A stretch of DNA of 64,000 nt from Pararge aegeria (GCF_905163445.1 NC_053183.1:18538001-18602000); one strand, 5' to 3'. Numbered from the stretch's first letter, positions 42,773 through 54,716 are shown. The notes: generated by a model not told the origin, from the letters alone. A program made the numbers and translations.

Positions 42773-43199
42773 GGGTTACAAGTAATATGAATTATAGAAA
42801 AGCTTAATTTACAGTATTAGAGTCGGCCCAGTTGTTTCATTTTACTCCTTGGGGAGACAGGGCTATAGAGTACAGACCCACAACACTGCTCTAATGAAGG
42901 TTGGTGGGCTTTTATGATATCATTTATAAAATAAACACTTTAATAGTGTGTCATAAATAAGGAAGAATAATATTCATGAGAAAAAATAATTACTGCTAAG
43001 AAACTAGGAATTTAGGTTCAATTTACTATTAATTAATGAAAGATCTAAGTGCCTGAACATATTTAGTATGATTCAAAAATCCAGTGGGAGCCGTTTGTTT
43101 TGAAAAAAAAAGTCTTTTCGTTGCTTAGTTGCCAATGCTCATAACATAGTGCCTGTGTTATTTTGAAATTAATACGGGTGCATTTTTGATACACTTAAG
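42773..43199. other. anonymous stretch
   Basis: Nothing recognised. Confidence 0.5.
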
Positions 43200-43290
43200 A
43201 CTCCCCCATGTCAGCGAGCCCTGGGGCTCTTCTCATGGCGAGCTTTCACGCTCGCCTTATCTTCGGGTTTCGTTGTAACAACCTCTCAGA
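43200..43290 (-). repeat. repeat E, inverted copy
   Basis: ACTCCCCCATGTCAGCGAGC, CCTGGGGCTCTTCTCATGGC and GAGCTTTCACGCTCGCC mirror 30150-30215 in reverse complement. It lacks the poly(G) run. Confidence 0.55.
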
Positions 43291-43767
43291 TCTCAGATTT
43301 TATCTGCTATCCTTCCGAAAAAGTAAAGACACATTTAAGTCTTGTTTGAGACTCAGACGATAGATATAGACGAAGATACCTCATAGTCATTATCACTTTA
43401 TTGGCTCCATCAACAAAAATATCAATGAAATTTCCACTTATCGCTGTATAAAAATGTTTCTCAGAATTGCAACAAATTTTTCGAGATCCGTTCGCACCTA
43501 TCGCTAATAGTTTCTTGAAGTATACCGTAAAAGACGTGAGAGAACCCAAAGATCACCGTTATTACAGCGGTAAAAATCTGAAGTCCATTTGTGAGACGTT
43601 TATGTTCCTTAGAATTTTTCTTTACATTTATTTTCGATGAAAAGTACCATTACGGGGTAACTTAATCATAAATTTTCGGTGTTTCTTTAATAGATTTCGT
43701 TATGCAGATGTAGGACACGTCTGAAACTAATTATTAGCAATATGTCAAAGAGTCACTTGTTTTATTA
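43291..43767. other. anonymous stretch
   Basis: Nothing recognised; the 80-codon minus frame at 43307-43549 has no domain. Confidence 0.5.
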
Positions 43768-43862
43768 GTACGGCAGTATAAGTTCCATACCCTTAAGGGA
43801 TGAGCACGCTATCATCTTAAACAGAAGCAGTACTAATCTCCAGATGACATTACAATCAATAC
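43768..43862 (+). mobile_element. S2 3' end, weak
   Basis: CCATACCCTTAAGGGATGAG, CACGCTATCATCTTAAAC and AGATGACATTACAATCAA follow the S2 3' order with many changes. Confidence 0.4.
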
Positions 43863-43939
43863 ACAATCTATAATACACTTATTGAATACTAATGAAAAGT
43901 GCAGAAAAATAGGAAAAAGTTTAGTAGAAAGTAGAAAAT

Positions 43940-44212
43940 TATAAATAAATAAATAAATATACCATGACAATACACACATCGCTATCTAGCCCCAAAGTAA
44001 GCGTAGCTTGTGTTATGGGTACTAAGATAACTGATGAATATTTTTATGAATAATATACATAAATACGTATCACATAGATATAAACACCCAGACGCTGATA
44101 AATATTTACATCTGTTCATCACACAAACATTTCCCAGTTGTGGGAATCGAACCCACGGCTTTAGACCCTGAAAGCAGGGTCGCTGCCTACTGCGGCAATC
44201 GGCCGTCAAAAT
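43940..44212 (-). mobile_element. SINE S1, full length
   Basis: From AAATAAATAAATAAATATAC (tail) through AAGCGTAGCTTGTGTTATGG and GTGGGAATCGAACCCACGG to CGGCAATCGGCCGTCA (head). Confidence 0.85.
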
Positions 44213-44741
44213 ATGCCCAACTTTTAGTAAATAAAAATAACACCAACATTACCCTAGGAGTACTAGCAGTAGATTGACCGATATTTCTTCATAATTAAGT
44301 AAGAACATCAACCAATAGACTTCCTTGTATAGTGTGGGTAGCGTAGTTTCACTTCGGAGCTCCCAAAGAAACTAATTAAACAAAACCAACACGTTTCTAT
44401 ATATACCTTCGTCTTTACCCTTAATTAGTACGGATGTTTTAGCTTTCGGATACAGGAAGAATAATGTTGTATCACAGTTTACCTACAATAAACAAATATA
44501 CTGAAATTGACAGCATTTTAGACTTTATGCTTGTGGAAATAAGACACATTATGTACAGTATCGAGAACTGTCCTAAACCAACAGACAACTGCTTTGTTAA
44601 TTTGAAGGGAAATTGTGTGCATTACGTAATGTACTTAATACCTGATGGTAAAGTTGCCGTTATCTCTTTCTCAAGAATCGATATTAATATAGTCTCAAGA
44701 GATACACATCACAGTCTGACATAGGTCATTTGTGGGCTTTT
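44213..44741. other. anonymous stretch with an 86-codon frame
   Basis: The plus frame 44464-44724 (MLYHSLPTINKYTEID...) contains CVHYVMYLIPDGKVAVISFS but resembles no family I know. There is no codon or splice evidence that it is a gene. Confidence 0.3.
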
Positions 44742-45055
44742 AACACAAACTACGCCAGATAGCGATGTGTGTAATGTCGTAAAATATTGACGGCCGATTG
44801 ACGCAGTGGGCAGCGACCCTGCTTTCTGCGTCCAAGGCCGATTCGATTCCCACAACTGGAAAATGTTTGTGTGATGAGCATGAGTGATTTTCAGTGTCTG
44901 GGTGATTGTATGTATATTTTAAGTATTTATGTATATTATTCATATAAATATTCAACAGCTATCTTAGTACCCATAACACAAACTACGCTTACTTTGGGGC
45001 TAGATGGCGATGTGTGTATTGTCGTAGTATATTTATTTATTTATTTATTTGCGTT
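44742..45055 (+). mobile_element. SINE S1 stub plus full S1
   Basis: 44742-44785 is a 3' S1 stub (ACGCCAGATAGCGATGTGTG). A complete S1 follows directly: GACGGCCGATTGACGCAG at 44790, a head with four bases lost before box B (GGCCGATTCGATTCCC), and the TTTATTTATTTATTTATTTG tail. Confidence 0.8.
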
Positions 45056-46261
45056 TCTCTCCGTATAAAATTTATTCATTTGTTTTTAAATTCAAAGGCT
45101 TAAAAATAACGGAAAAGTTGGTAATATAGTAAGACAAGTCAGAAAACATAACAATATTATATATGTTTGTTATTTTTACAAAATACTTAAAATACTTTAC
45201 AAAAAGCAAATTAATTGTACTGAAAACAAAGACAACTTTTAAATATTAATGCAGCGTTTCAAATAGGGTTCGTTCGATATTGAATTCAAATTGAAAAACT
45301 CTTAACCTTAGTAACACCAAGCCTTCTTTTTAAGACTCAAACAATTTATCAAACTTAAGTCGGCCACACACGTCACTTTGTAACGCCTGATGCGCAGTTA
45401 AATTATTGTGCCATAACTAAACATTTGTGCAGCGTGTACGCCGTGAAGGCTCTGTTGTCCTGCAGTTAAACGGAGTACCTTTTTACACATGGCACTACTC
45501 AGAATATGATCAACAACTTAATGCATATTTTATTGAAAAAAAAAAATTAAAGCTGGGCTCGGCACTTCCAGGTAGTTTTTCCACGCATGTAATATAATAC
45601 TGTGATATTTCTTCTTACTTTAAATATAGGGTTATCTGAGGAGCGGATCGAGAAATCCTTCAAAAACTGGTAACTTAAATTAGCATTCATTCTGGAATTA
45701 CTATTTGCTGGATATATATTTAGCAAAATCTGTCGATAATAATTTATTATGATGGTTGACATTAATATATTACTGCTAATAAGTTAACGTCAATAATATA
45801 TGCAACTGATGGTTCCGTAAGTTTGAACTGCAAAGATGTACAGGTTCTAGTTTCTTGCATATGTGCTATGAAAATTAATTTTACTTAACAGTTTAGCTTC
45901 CACATTTCAATCGTCATTACCTAGCGTGTGTGCCCTTCATTATGCAAACTTTTAAAAGATCCTACAAAAATTGAAGTTGAAACTTAAAAGTAACTTTTAC
46001 AAGAGATAATTTAATTTATCGAATCTAAAGTAAAACGCGATATTTCCTTTTCACTGGAGAAAAGAATTTTCAATAACGTATTTCGATAATTTCCTTTTGC
46101 CCTTCAATAAAGAAAAAAAGGTTGAGAGAGACCCCTCTCAAGCTTAATGTTATGACACACCAGTGACAAGCCGCTCGACTAAAAGTTGCTGTGGGATTTC
46201 AAAAGAGGCTTGTATAGGAAATGATAAAGGTGAGTTCGCCATCGTGCTCTGTGTGAGTATA
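45056..46261. other. anonymous 1.2-kb stretch
   Basis: AT-rich; nothing recognised. Confidence 0.5.
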
Positions 46262-46308
46262 TACTTCATCTTACGGCGATATTATGATATCGTCTGTAAG
46301 ATGAAGTA
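46262..46308. repeat. hairpin, 13-bp outer arms
   Basis: TACTTCATCTTAC (46262-46274) pairs with GTAAGATGAAGTA (46296-46308); an inner CGATAT/ATATCG pair extends the stem. Confidence 0.75.
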
Positions 46309-46755
46309 TTCTAGCGACATGTCAAAAATTCAGACTGTCTATGACACGCGTGTAATATCAAAATTTAAACTGCGCCGAATTGATAGGTCCAGTAGCGTTC
46401 ACTTTATACGTGCATTCAATAATATATTTCAAAGACTTATCTTTATTTTATTCTTGGAATGTAAATTTAATACTTATTTGTGTGATGAGTAATAAAAGGG
46501 TTTTTTATTCGATTTTATTTATTTACTACCGTAAAATTTTAACTTAACTGCTACTATGTACTTTTTGTGACAGACCTATTCCGTGGAAAAACTTTAGCTT
46601 AATATAACGATGAAGTCTTCCAGCGACAAGATACAAATTCAGACTGTCTATGACACGCAGACGATATCAAAAACTAGACAGAGTCTAATTTGGTCTAGTC
46701 TACTTTATAGATGTATTAAATAACTACTATGTACTTTTTGTGACAGAGCTCGCTA
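46297..46755. repeat. local direct repeats
   Basis: TTCAGACTGTCTATGACACG occurs at 46329 and 46639 with similar flanks (GATGAAGT, AGCGAC, ATATCAAAA). ACTATGTACTTTTTGTGACA occurs at 46553 and 46726. The two word pairs have different spacing, so this is not one simple tandem duplication. Confidence 0.65.
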
Positions 46756-46927
46756 AAGAAAGAATTATAGGCACATTTAGCTTAACATCTACGCCTAAGG
46801 CTGTTGGACCGAGGTCGGCACAAAACGTTGCAAGGCGTGTTTTTGCATGCCCTGCGAAGTGTTTCTCTGTTTTTAAGCAATGGTTTTTCAGTTACAATCA
46901 AGTAGGCATCTTTATTACATTTCAATT

Positions 46928-47045
46928 ATTCATCATCAGCATGTCAGCTAATGGACGTCCTTTGCTGATATTTTGTTGGGAGTTCCAAGTACCATAGTCT
47001 TGTGCCGCTTGGGTCTAGTGGCTCCAGCCTTTAGGAGCTTTGCCT
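46928..47045 (-). mobile_element. RTE-like 3' end, short
   Basis: ATTCATCATCAGCATGTCAG, CTAATGGACGTCCTTTGC and GTGCCGCTTGGGTCTAGTGG resemble 19685-19800. Confidence 0.45.
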
Positions 47046-47200
47046 TTGAATGTTTTTCAGTGTCTATTTTATAAGTATTTATGTATTATATTCATAAAAA
47101 TATTCAACAGCTATCTTAGTACCCATAACACAAGCTACGCTTACTTTGGGGCTAGGTGGCGATGTGTGTATTGTCGTAGTATATTTATTTATTTATAGTG
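47046..47200 (+). mobile_element. SINE S1, headless
   Basis: Begins at GAATGTTTTTCAGTGTC and runs to GTCGTAGTATATTTATTTAT. The tRNA head is missing and GGGTGTTTATCTGTATA is deleted. Confidence 0.75.
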
Positions 47201-47710
47201 TCGGGTCAATTTGGTCCTAAGGTCTTAGGGCAAATTGAACAGGCGTCTGTGTTGTGCTGCACAACTGCCCATTGAAGTTCTTAACATGAACCAAGATCTC
47301 AGGTTTGGAAGAATAATGGAAGAAATAATGCTCTGTCCGATAGCCAGATTTTGAGCGAACATTTCAGAGCCTCCGTTTTGTTCAATGGCAATGGTTTATT
47401 AAGCAAAAAATCCAAACTCCCTAACTGCCCCTCCTGCTGATCGAACCCGGAACTTCCCACTTATAACATTTCATCACTTGCCAAACTTTTGGTATCAAAA
47501 AGTCTCTAATGTAACCCTGCACTTACAAAAAATATATTTCACACTCAAATCACATGGTTCCTCGTCGCATTCATCTTTCCGAAGTGGCAATAAAACTTGG
47601 CTATAACCAGCGACCATATTTTCGTATGAAGGGCAGAGTGAGGAAATTAAATTAGTTACCACGATGCCATAATAATATGATGTCATAGCCTATTCATGTG
47701 ATTATTACGT
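47201..47710. other. anonymous stretch
   Basis: Nothing recognised. Confidence 0.5.
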
Positions 47711-47733
47711 CGGCCGATTGGCGCAGTGGGCAG
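47711..47733 (+). mobile_element. SINE S1 head stub
   Basis: CGGCCGATTGGCGCAGTGGG then CAG, after which the SINE stops abruptly; SINEs usually lose the 5' side, so a deletion is likely. Confidence 0.55.
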
Positions 47734-47894
47734 TAAAACCAAGAACCAAGCATGGCAACTAGATTGGTGAAAGCAGTTATATATATGCAATATGCAATAA
47801 CAAATAGAGCAGTACAGCCACTACAATGCTTCGGGCTAAGCTACCTTCCCCCCTGTCTATTTTCTGTATATTATGCATACGTCTTTATGTATAT

Positions 47895-48351
47895 TTCTTA
47901 AGTATAGTTCAACGGGTACATACCACGATAATATTTTGGATTTGTCGATATTTCGACCCAGTTGTCCCGTCGTGACCACGATCCAAGCAACTGGGTCGAA
48001 ATATCGACAAATCCAAAATATTATCAAATTCAAATTCAAATTCAAAATTTATTTATTCATGTAGTCCTATATCACAGGCACTTATGAAGCGTTCATACAT
48101 ATTTGTTTACATAATTGTAAGGGGATGGTGATAGCTTCGCTCGCCAACTTAAAATTAAAGCTACGGGTTCCAAACGCGCCCTGGTCTAAGAAGAGCCCAC
48201 AACAAACTTAGCCGGGTAATTTTTTTTTTGTTATCACCATCTTCCAGTAGATTTATACTAAGCTATGAAGCTAGAGCAATTCACACCCAAGCTTTTTTAT
48301 CGTTTAAGTAATCCTTATCGTGGTATGTACCCGTTGAACTATACTTAAGAA
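47895..48351. mobile_element. palindromic element, split by LINE A
   Basis: The left strand 47895-47964 (TTAAGTATAGTTCAACGGGT ... TATTTCGACCCAGTTG) pairs first with 47988-48025 (CAACTGGGTCGAAATATCGA ...) around a 23-nt loop, and after the insertion with 48315-48351 (TTATCGTGGTATGTACCCGT ...). Joined, this is a hairpin element of about 170 bp with arms of about 70 bp. Non-coding; superfamily unknown. Confidence 0.8.
48026..48314 (-). mobile_element. LINE A nested in the palindrome, TSD TTATC
   Basis: The tail is AAATTCAAATTCAAATTCAA, then GTAGTCCTATATCACAGGCA and CCTGGTCTAAGAAGAGCC. It ends at GTTTAAGTAATCC, which in the longer copy (3771-3800) continues TTAAT. TTATC flanks it at 48021-48025 and 48315-48319. 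TTA is shared between target and LINE at the truncation point. Confidence 0.85.
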
Positions 48352-50274
48352 GTGTTGATTAACCACGATAATCTTAGTTTAAAATCTTTATGTATATTGT
48401 TCAGACATTCATTCAAACATTCTTTAATTGACGTGTGAGTTTAGTTTATTTAAGAGATTTATGTACAATATTTAATAGAATTGACAATAGTATACAAACA
48501 TAAAATGTTTGAAAACCTTATTACAGTTTAAGTTTCAATGGCCTATTGTCAAAGTTATGTGCTCAGTCGACTGTACCAAATATTTACCAATGCCCTCCGA
48601 TACCAGTCCTTTGTACTCTTTAATGTGACTGAATCCCCGAAAATGGTATCGAACAAAAACAGGCTCGATCGGCTGCGATGATAAGCATCACATTGAGAAT
48701 CTTGTATTTAATATACTTATGCCCGTTTTCACTTAACTAGGAAATGCTTAAATCTAATGCATAAGGATTTGGGTGATGCGTAGAGAAATAAACCGTTTCA
48801 CCAACACTTAGATGATGATTAACAAAGTAAGGCGGTACTTAAGTTATGACCTTGATTCAGCGATGTTTGGGGAACTCGTAAACAGACTTGACAGATGGAA
48901 TAAAAATTTAAATATTTTTTTTTAAATAATAATATGCATTTAATCCATGCGAATAATGAAAAAAAATATAGTACAAATACGAAATACCGTACGTTGCGTG
49001 GCATAGACAAGTTGGGTTATAATAATAACACAATAATAATCTATTGTTAATGCAAGATCTTGAACTAAATTATTTCCAATTTATTATTAACAATATGGCA
49101 AATGGCCGCAAACTCAGCCTTTATGCTGTGCATTGGCAACAATGCTCAGCGCTGATTTTCAGTCTGCTCCAGTATCAAACTGAGCAAACAACCGCGTCGC
49201 CCTTTGCGTTACAAACAAAACGAACACAATCAGTACATATTTAACAGTAAAAAGTAATAAAAAAAAAATTATAAAAATATTATATGAGTTTCTAATACAT
49301 GTAAGTATTATATGAGTTTCTAGTGAAAATCGATTGGTGAATGGTAAAAGTATGCTTGGGAATCTTCTTTGATTAGTCGTCACTTACTTAAGCATTACCT
49401 TGTTCGTGAAAACGAGCATTTAACTGCTTGGTTTGTCTAGCATTGAGTCTACTTGACTACAGATCACAAAGCCCTGGGTGTGTTGCCTAGGTCAGGCTAA
49501 AACTTGTTATTGGGACTTTTGTGAAGAAGATCCCGGTACCAGCCTTGAGTTAAAAAAATCTGTAATTCCCCCTGCCTTGGGGACATGACATGCCCTCGCT
49601 CACGTTTAACATTACCATATGTTAATAAGAACAGCATTGTAGTAAAAATAATCCTAATGGGCTGGCCGTTGCTAGGGACCGACAAAGACGGCCAAGAAGG
49701 TTTTAAATGACTGCCGGGCTCCATTCTACCATTCCACATATCCGATCGAAAATGGACATACACCCACATATATAAACGCACCTCCAACTCAATAAATAAC
49801 TCTAAACGCATCTACTATCTCCATCCATGCCGTCGCGGGTAAAAAGAAAAGTTGTTATTTTTACAAAAGAGATCCGGAACGCGGGCGTCTACACAAAGCG
49901 TGCAAACTTCCGAACGTTCTGAATTTCCAAACCCTCACAGTATTCCGTGAAACTTACACCTGCAGTTTATAGTCTGGAACTGCGAAATGCACTTTATGTT
50001 TGAAGATAAACTGTTTGATTTTTAAATAAAGTTCACTGCACTTTTAGACATTTTTACGATGGCGTATTCAAACCGGGGAACTCTTATTGTTTCTGTCTGT
50101 CCGTCCGCTTTCAACAATGACAAACGAGCAAATGATCAACGCCGCCATTAAATCTGCAGCGCCAGAGGAGCTCCCAATGCCGGGTTTAAGGAATTCGTTT
50201 ATACGCCCCTTGAATAACCCTAATTTGTACTTTTGAGGGTACACAAAAAATCGGAAATTTTTCCACAATTTACA
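48352..50274. other. anonymous 1.9-kb stretch
   Basis: AT-rich. The minus frame 49811-49497 (104 codons) has no domain and reads through GC-rich words such as CTGGCCGTTGCTAGGGACCG that may be an old repeat. No gene supported. Confidence 0.45.
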
Positions 50275-50632
50275 GGTCATCATTATCATCATATTACCGG
50301 CCTAGTAGGCCTGGGCACGGTTCCCCTCTAACAATGAGAAATAGTTAAAGCCGTCTTCCACCACGCTGACCCAGTGCGGATCGGTGGACTCCATATACCT
50401 TTGAGAACATTATGGAGAACTCTCAGGCACGCAGGTTTTCTCGCGATGTTTTCCTTCACCGTTGAAGCAAGTTATGTTTTAATTGCTTAAACGCACATAA
50501 AAGTTAGAAAAGCATTAGAGAGTTAGTTTATGCGTTACAGGTGCGAAAAGTTAGAGGTAAAGCGTGCTGGGGTTCGAACTTCGCCCCCCGAAAGTAAAGT
50601 TCAAGTCTCACCCACGAGGCTATCACAGTTTC
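50275..50632 (-). mobile_element. SINE S4, full length
   Basis: CATCATTATCATCATATTAC, CCACCACGCTGACCCAGTGC, GAACTCTCAGGCACGCAGG, TTTTCCTTCACCGTTGAAGC; the head, on the minus strand, has TGATAGCCTCGTGGGTGAG and AAGTTCGAACCCCAGC. About 40 bp of extra sequence lies between body and head. Confidence 0.75.
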
Positions 50633-51221
50633 AATTTACAGGTGCGCGGTAGAAATATTCGCATATTGCGAGTATTAGAAGAATACCAAGTGAGGAACGA
50701 TCCGAGAAAAGGAGAGGTGGTATTAACGAATTCTCTTCAGAACACTCCCTTCATATTATTAAGAAGTCGAAAGATCGCTCCAAGTGTGCCAATATTGTTT
50801 CGGTGACAGTCGCAAAAAGGATTTTTCCATAGAGCATGAAACTGTTTTAAAAAAAATCCACTTCAATATTTTTGTGTAAAAAATGTATAAACACGTTTCG
50901 GTATAGTATGTTTTTTTGCCTTTGTATTTTATTGGTGTATGCGGTGCATCGTTTGCAACTTCCCTTTGTAGCAATATTGCGATTGAAAAGTGCCATAAAG
51001 TCCGAACTAGGTAGGTACGTACCTATACGCCATGGCACAAAGGATTTTTTAGCAATACTTTTTCAGATTCAGAGTCATTTATTTAAACTGGTATCACCAA
51101 ACGGTGATATTTTCCTGTTTCCAATGAGATTATGAGGCGGCCATTTTTAATTAAAGTAAACTTAACACAGCAGAGAATATACTACTTAACTATTTTTCAC
51201 TTATATGAGACTGCGGGTAAA
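50633..51221. other. anonymous stretch
   Basis: Nothing recognised; overlapping frames on both strands are chance. Confidence 0.5.
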
Positions 51222-51262
51222 AATCAATAAATAATTAAATAAATAAATATACTACGACAATA
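51222..51262 (-). mobile_element. S1 tail scrap
   Basis: AATAAATAAATATACTACGA then CAATACA is the S1 3' end only. Confidence 0.5.
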
Positions 51263-51480
51263 CAATTCTTGTTGGATGTATTATGAGAACGTCTTCTTTT
51301 TTTTAAATAACATCTCTGATGCGATCAAGTAATTAATGTTATAAAAATTTTTAAGAATAATATTCATACAAATAGTCTCTTTAAAAAAAAAAATTGTTTA
51401 TTAGAATTTTTAATTTATTTACATTATTAAATTTCTTTACAATAAAAATTAAACGCAGTTCTTAACTCGGTTATAAAACC

Positions 51481-51535
51481 CAACAAGGGAATCGAACCTT
51501 AGCCCTTTATCTAGCTGAGCTACCGCCACATTATC
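51481..51535 (-). repeat. tRNA-like SINE head or tRNA relic
   Basis: On the minus strand GGCGGTAGCTCAGCTAGA (box A region) is followed by AAGGTTCGATTCCCTTGT (box B), but too close together for an intact tRNA: the anticodon arm is missing. No SINE body is recognised beside it. Confidence 0.45.
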
Positions 51536-51904
51536 CATAACCAATCGTGCAAGTAAACTACTGCAAAGTGGTATATATGATAGCTATTAAAATTAGTGCC
51601 GGCACGTCGGTCCCCTGCACCGAATAGTTCCAAGCGCATCCATTACTCCGTTTGATTGAGTTTGCTGAAACGCCGACACGATGCTCAACCGAAGAGACTT
51701 TTAAACTCTAACTCTATTTTAGACAAGATAAATAAAACATGACTACTGCTCTTTTGAATTACCAACATGGAAGAGCGGTATGTAAGCAACTACCAAAAGG
51801 CCTGAATGTACACTATGTTTTTCATTCACATTTGAAAAAAAAATATTTTTTATAGTATTTTTATAGTATTTTGTTTAGTGAAATGAGATTATGAGGCGTG
51901 CATT
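51536..51904. other. anonymous stretch
   Basis: Nothing recognised. Confidence 0.5.
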
Positions 51905-52215
51905 TTTGGATTTCCCAAATTTAATCTTCAATCTATCTTGCGGCAGATTAGAGCGAGAAGGCTGCCTTCAATAGACCTTGTCATTAAGAAAAAATTAAAT
52001 GCATTGATAGGTCCAGAATTACGTTAGGAATCATGTTGTATAAGCGTATACTCAACCCCGCTAAGGAGTTCACAAAGACTAAATTATTATGAATATATTG
52101 TAAAGCTACTTTAGGTACACCTACGCGTATTTGTTTAAACTTTGCACGAAGCGATTCGCGAGAACCAAGTTTATATATCGATAGTACAGCTCCGCTCTGT
52201 AGTATAAGTAGGTAT
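51905..52215 (-). mobile_element. LINE B, decayed coding part
   Basis: ATCTATCTTGCGGCAGATTA, GGAATCATGTTGTATAAGCG, AACCCCGCTAAGGAGTTCAC and AAGTTTATATATCGATAG follow the coding region at 23889-24300 with deletions. No open frame. Confidence 0.7.
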
Positions 52216-52235
52216 ACAAGATCACATATGACAAT

Positions 52236-52492
52236 AAAAATAAATAAATAAATATATTACGTTAATACACACATCGCCATCTAGCCCTAAAGTAAGCGTA
52301 GCTTGTGTTATGGGTACTAAGATAACTGATATATTTTTGAATATAATACCTACACTTATACAAATAAACACCCAGACACTGAAAAACATTCATGTTCATT
52401 GTACACACATTTTCCAGTTACGGGAATCGAACCCACGGCATTTGGCTCAGAAAGCAGGGTCGCTGCGAACTGCGCCAGTCCGCCGTGAATAA
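52236..52492 (-). mobile_element. SINE S1, full length
   Basis: AATAAATAAATAAATATATT tail, CCCTAAAGTAAGCGTAGCTT, ACGGGAATCGAACCCACGG (box B), GCGCCAGTCCGCCGTGA (head). Confidence 0.8.
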
Positions 52493-52848
52493 AAGTGTAT
52501 TGATTAATTCATGCTAATCTTTGCCCATTGGGAACTATGCTTGTTATATACGTACACATTTATGTTCTTACTGCAGCAAACTTGCTGAAAGGCCGGCCAA
52601 AAATGTTGTTAATCCAAAAACCGGGGTTTGGCCCATTTGTATGTAACAGCGTAGTCGTATTCAAAACAAACTAGGCCTTTGAAATGTGTTACAAAGCCGG
52701 CTCCGTTCTGGAACAATGAGCTCATTGTGAACCACACAGCTACGGTTAGTAGGTACATATATGCATAATGCCTTTTAAATTTTCACTCAGTTTTTTTTTG
52801 TACACTCATAACAAACTTTCGTACGGAAGCGATATCTACTCGTATAGT
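52493..52848. other. anonymous stretch
   Basis: Nothing recognised. Confidence 0.5.
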
Positions 52849-53065
52849 AATATTATAAAGAGGAAAGATTGTTTTGTTTGTTTGTACCAAAATCCGATTC
52901 GAAAGTGCTGGACCGATTATAACTATTTCTTCGCCAAAATTTAGCTAAACTGTCACGAAATATAGGCTATAATTTATTAAGTATTGAAAGATCACTGTCA
53001 AACCTTAAAGCTAACTTCTGGGTGCCGGTTTTTTGTGATGGTGTGCGCGCGCATCGTAAAAAGTG
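52849..53065. mobile_element. family C-like end and repeat G
   Basis: AATATTATAAAGAGGAAAGA, TTGTTTTGTTTGTTTGTACC, CTGGACCGATTATAAC (52849-52965) look like the distal end of a C-type repeat on the minus strand. 53025-53065 (TTTTTTGTGATGGTGTGCGC, GCGCATCGTAAAAAGTGAG) is repeat G, found inverted at 61935-61980. Confidence 0.45.
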
Positions 53066-54075
53066 AGCTGCCGGACGATGTATTACCCTCTCGGTTTTGC
53101 AACTACCTTCTTCCTGTTAAAATCGTGTAACCATGTGCTCTCGCATTTCGTTACATCATATAATTTCACTCCCAAGGTTTTTTCCTAAAGAAGTACGACT
53201 TCAAAAAAAGACTAAGAAGAAGTTAACGAAGAAACTAATACACAAATGATGTGACTTTTCATCTTTTCCCACACCAAGCTCAAAATCCATCTCTCTTGGC
53301 ATAAATATAGGATAATATCTATTACTCCGATTGGATAATTCCACTCAATCATGAGAACTTAATAGTAAGAAGTAACACATCATTCATGTTTGCCTGATAG
53401 AAAATATTTCTATCCAATACATTACATTCTAGTAAATAATGTATTTCTGTCTTTTGTGGTTACAGCATTTATAGTCTGAGAGAGCATATGCAATTATAAA
53501 CGGGTGTTTGAGTCCCGTAAAGGTTTTCCCATACCTTTCCTAAGTAAGCTGACGGTTTCGAAATTTGGTATTAGTACATAAATTGCAGTATTCTGCAGTA
53601 TCAGTATTCAGTATAAGCAAACCGTTATAATAATTATATACTTGATACTAGTTTAAAGGGCTGTTTAACCACCTTCTTACACGTGTTGGATTACATATAT
53701 TCTGTCAAGATATTATGTCAAGTGATAAAGGCAAAATTTGTAAATAAGCCCACCCTTTTTAAACTGAGGTGTAATATAACCTGAATGAAATAAATGAATA
53801 AATCTTAAGTATATTAAAAATCTATTCAACAAAATTATGCATAAGTAGTAACATTTTCTGAAATTAAGTGCTTATTGTGATGGTTTGGAATAAAATCTAC
53901 TGTTATATATTATGGATGTTATATATTTATATATATTATGTATATTTTATATTTATATTTTACGTTTATTTGTTTAAATTATCTATGTATTTGCATACAA
54001 TATACATTTTTTGGTATTTACGTATACATTAAAACACTCTTGGCACTATCCCGTTCTCTTGTTGTAAGTCCTATC
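53066..54075. other. anonymous 1-kb stretch
   Basis: AT-rich, almost pure A/T at 53900-53965. The last few hundred bases may be 3' UTR of the LINE end that follows. Confidence 0.45.
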
Positions 54076-54205
54076 TACAAAGGTTGCCTGTAAAAGATTG
54101 CTTGCAGCAATAAGGCCGCCTTTGCATGTCTACATTGTTTACTGTATCCTCCTTAATGTTGCGTAATGTTTCTTTTCCTGTGTGTACGTGCAATAAAGTT
54201 TTTCT
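54076..54205 (+). mobile_element. LINE 3' end with conserved stem-loop
   Basis: GCCT (54086-54089) pairs with AGGC (54113-54116); ATTGCT (54097-54102) with AGCAAT (54106-54111). Then CGCC and the end GTGCAATAAAGTTTTTCTTC. Confidence 0.65.
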
Positions 54206-54489
54206 TCTTCTCTAGAATTTTAAATATTCCATGATTTTAGCTTGTGGGTTACTTACTTTAAAATAGTAGGACCAATATATAAAAGTTTTAGCTTTGATCG
54301 AATACCCCTCACAGTTTACCCGCACCCTGTCGGAGTATTACAAGATTAGGCTATAGGAGTAGTATAATAAATCAAAACAGTCAACAATAGCAATGATTTA
54401 AGATACCTATTTTGTGCCAGTAATGTTATTACAGGTCCATCTAAATTTTGATAATAGTGTGGCCGCAAACGGTTGTATTAGTTAAGCTA

Positions 54490-54665
54490 CCCCTCTGGCG
54501 CAGTGGCGAGCGATGAGGTCCCGAGTTCAATCTTTTTCAGCAGGGACTATACTTAGGAATTAAAAAAAATATATATCTGGTCTAGTCCAGTTAGCGGCTT
54601 TGGCCGCGGATAGTCCGCGTTCCAGTACGATGCTGCGTTAAAACCAATTAGGATTAAGGCTTAAA
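54490..54665 (+). mobile_element. SINE S2, 5' half
   Basis: CTCTGGCGCAGTGGCGAGCG (box A region), GAGTTCAATCTTTTTC (box B) and CGTTAAAACCAATTAGGA. Truncated before the 3' body. Confidence 0.65.
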
Positions 54666-54679
54666 TATAATATACAATG

Positions 54680-54716
54680 AATAATTGTTAAGTCAACATT
54701 TGACTTAACAATTATT
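54680..54716. repeat. perfect 17-bp palindrome upstream of P
   Basis: AATAATTGTTAAGTCAA (54680-54696), loop CAT, TTGACTTAACAATTATT (54700-54716). The copy at 26395 starts with the related words TTGACTTAACAATTATT and AAGTCAAC. Confidence 0.8.

Noticed and set aside
46163..46492. 109-codon ORF as a gene
   Set aside because: It crosses the hairpin and the direct repeats at 46262-46400 and has no recognisable domain.
49497..49811. 104-codon minus ORF as a gene
   Set aside because: No domain, no start or splice support; its GC-rich words look like an old repeat.
51481..51535. functional tRNA gene
   Set aside because: The D-arm and T-arm words are too close together; the anticodon arm is missing.
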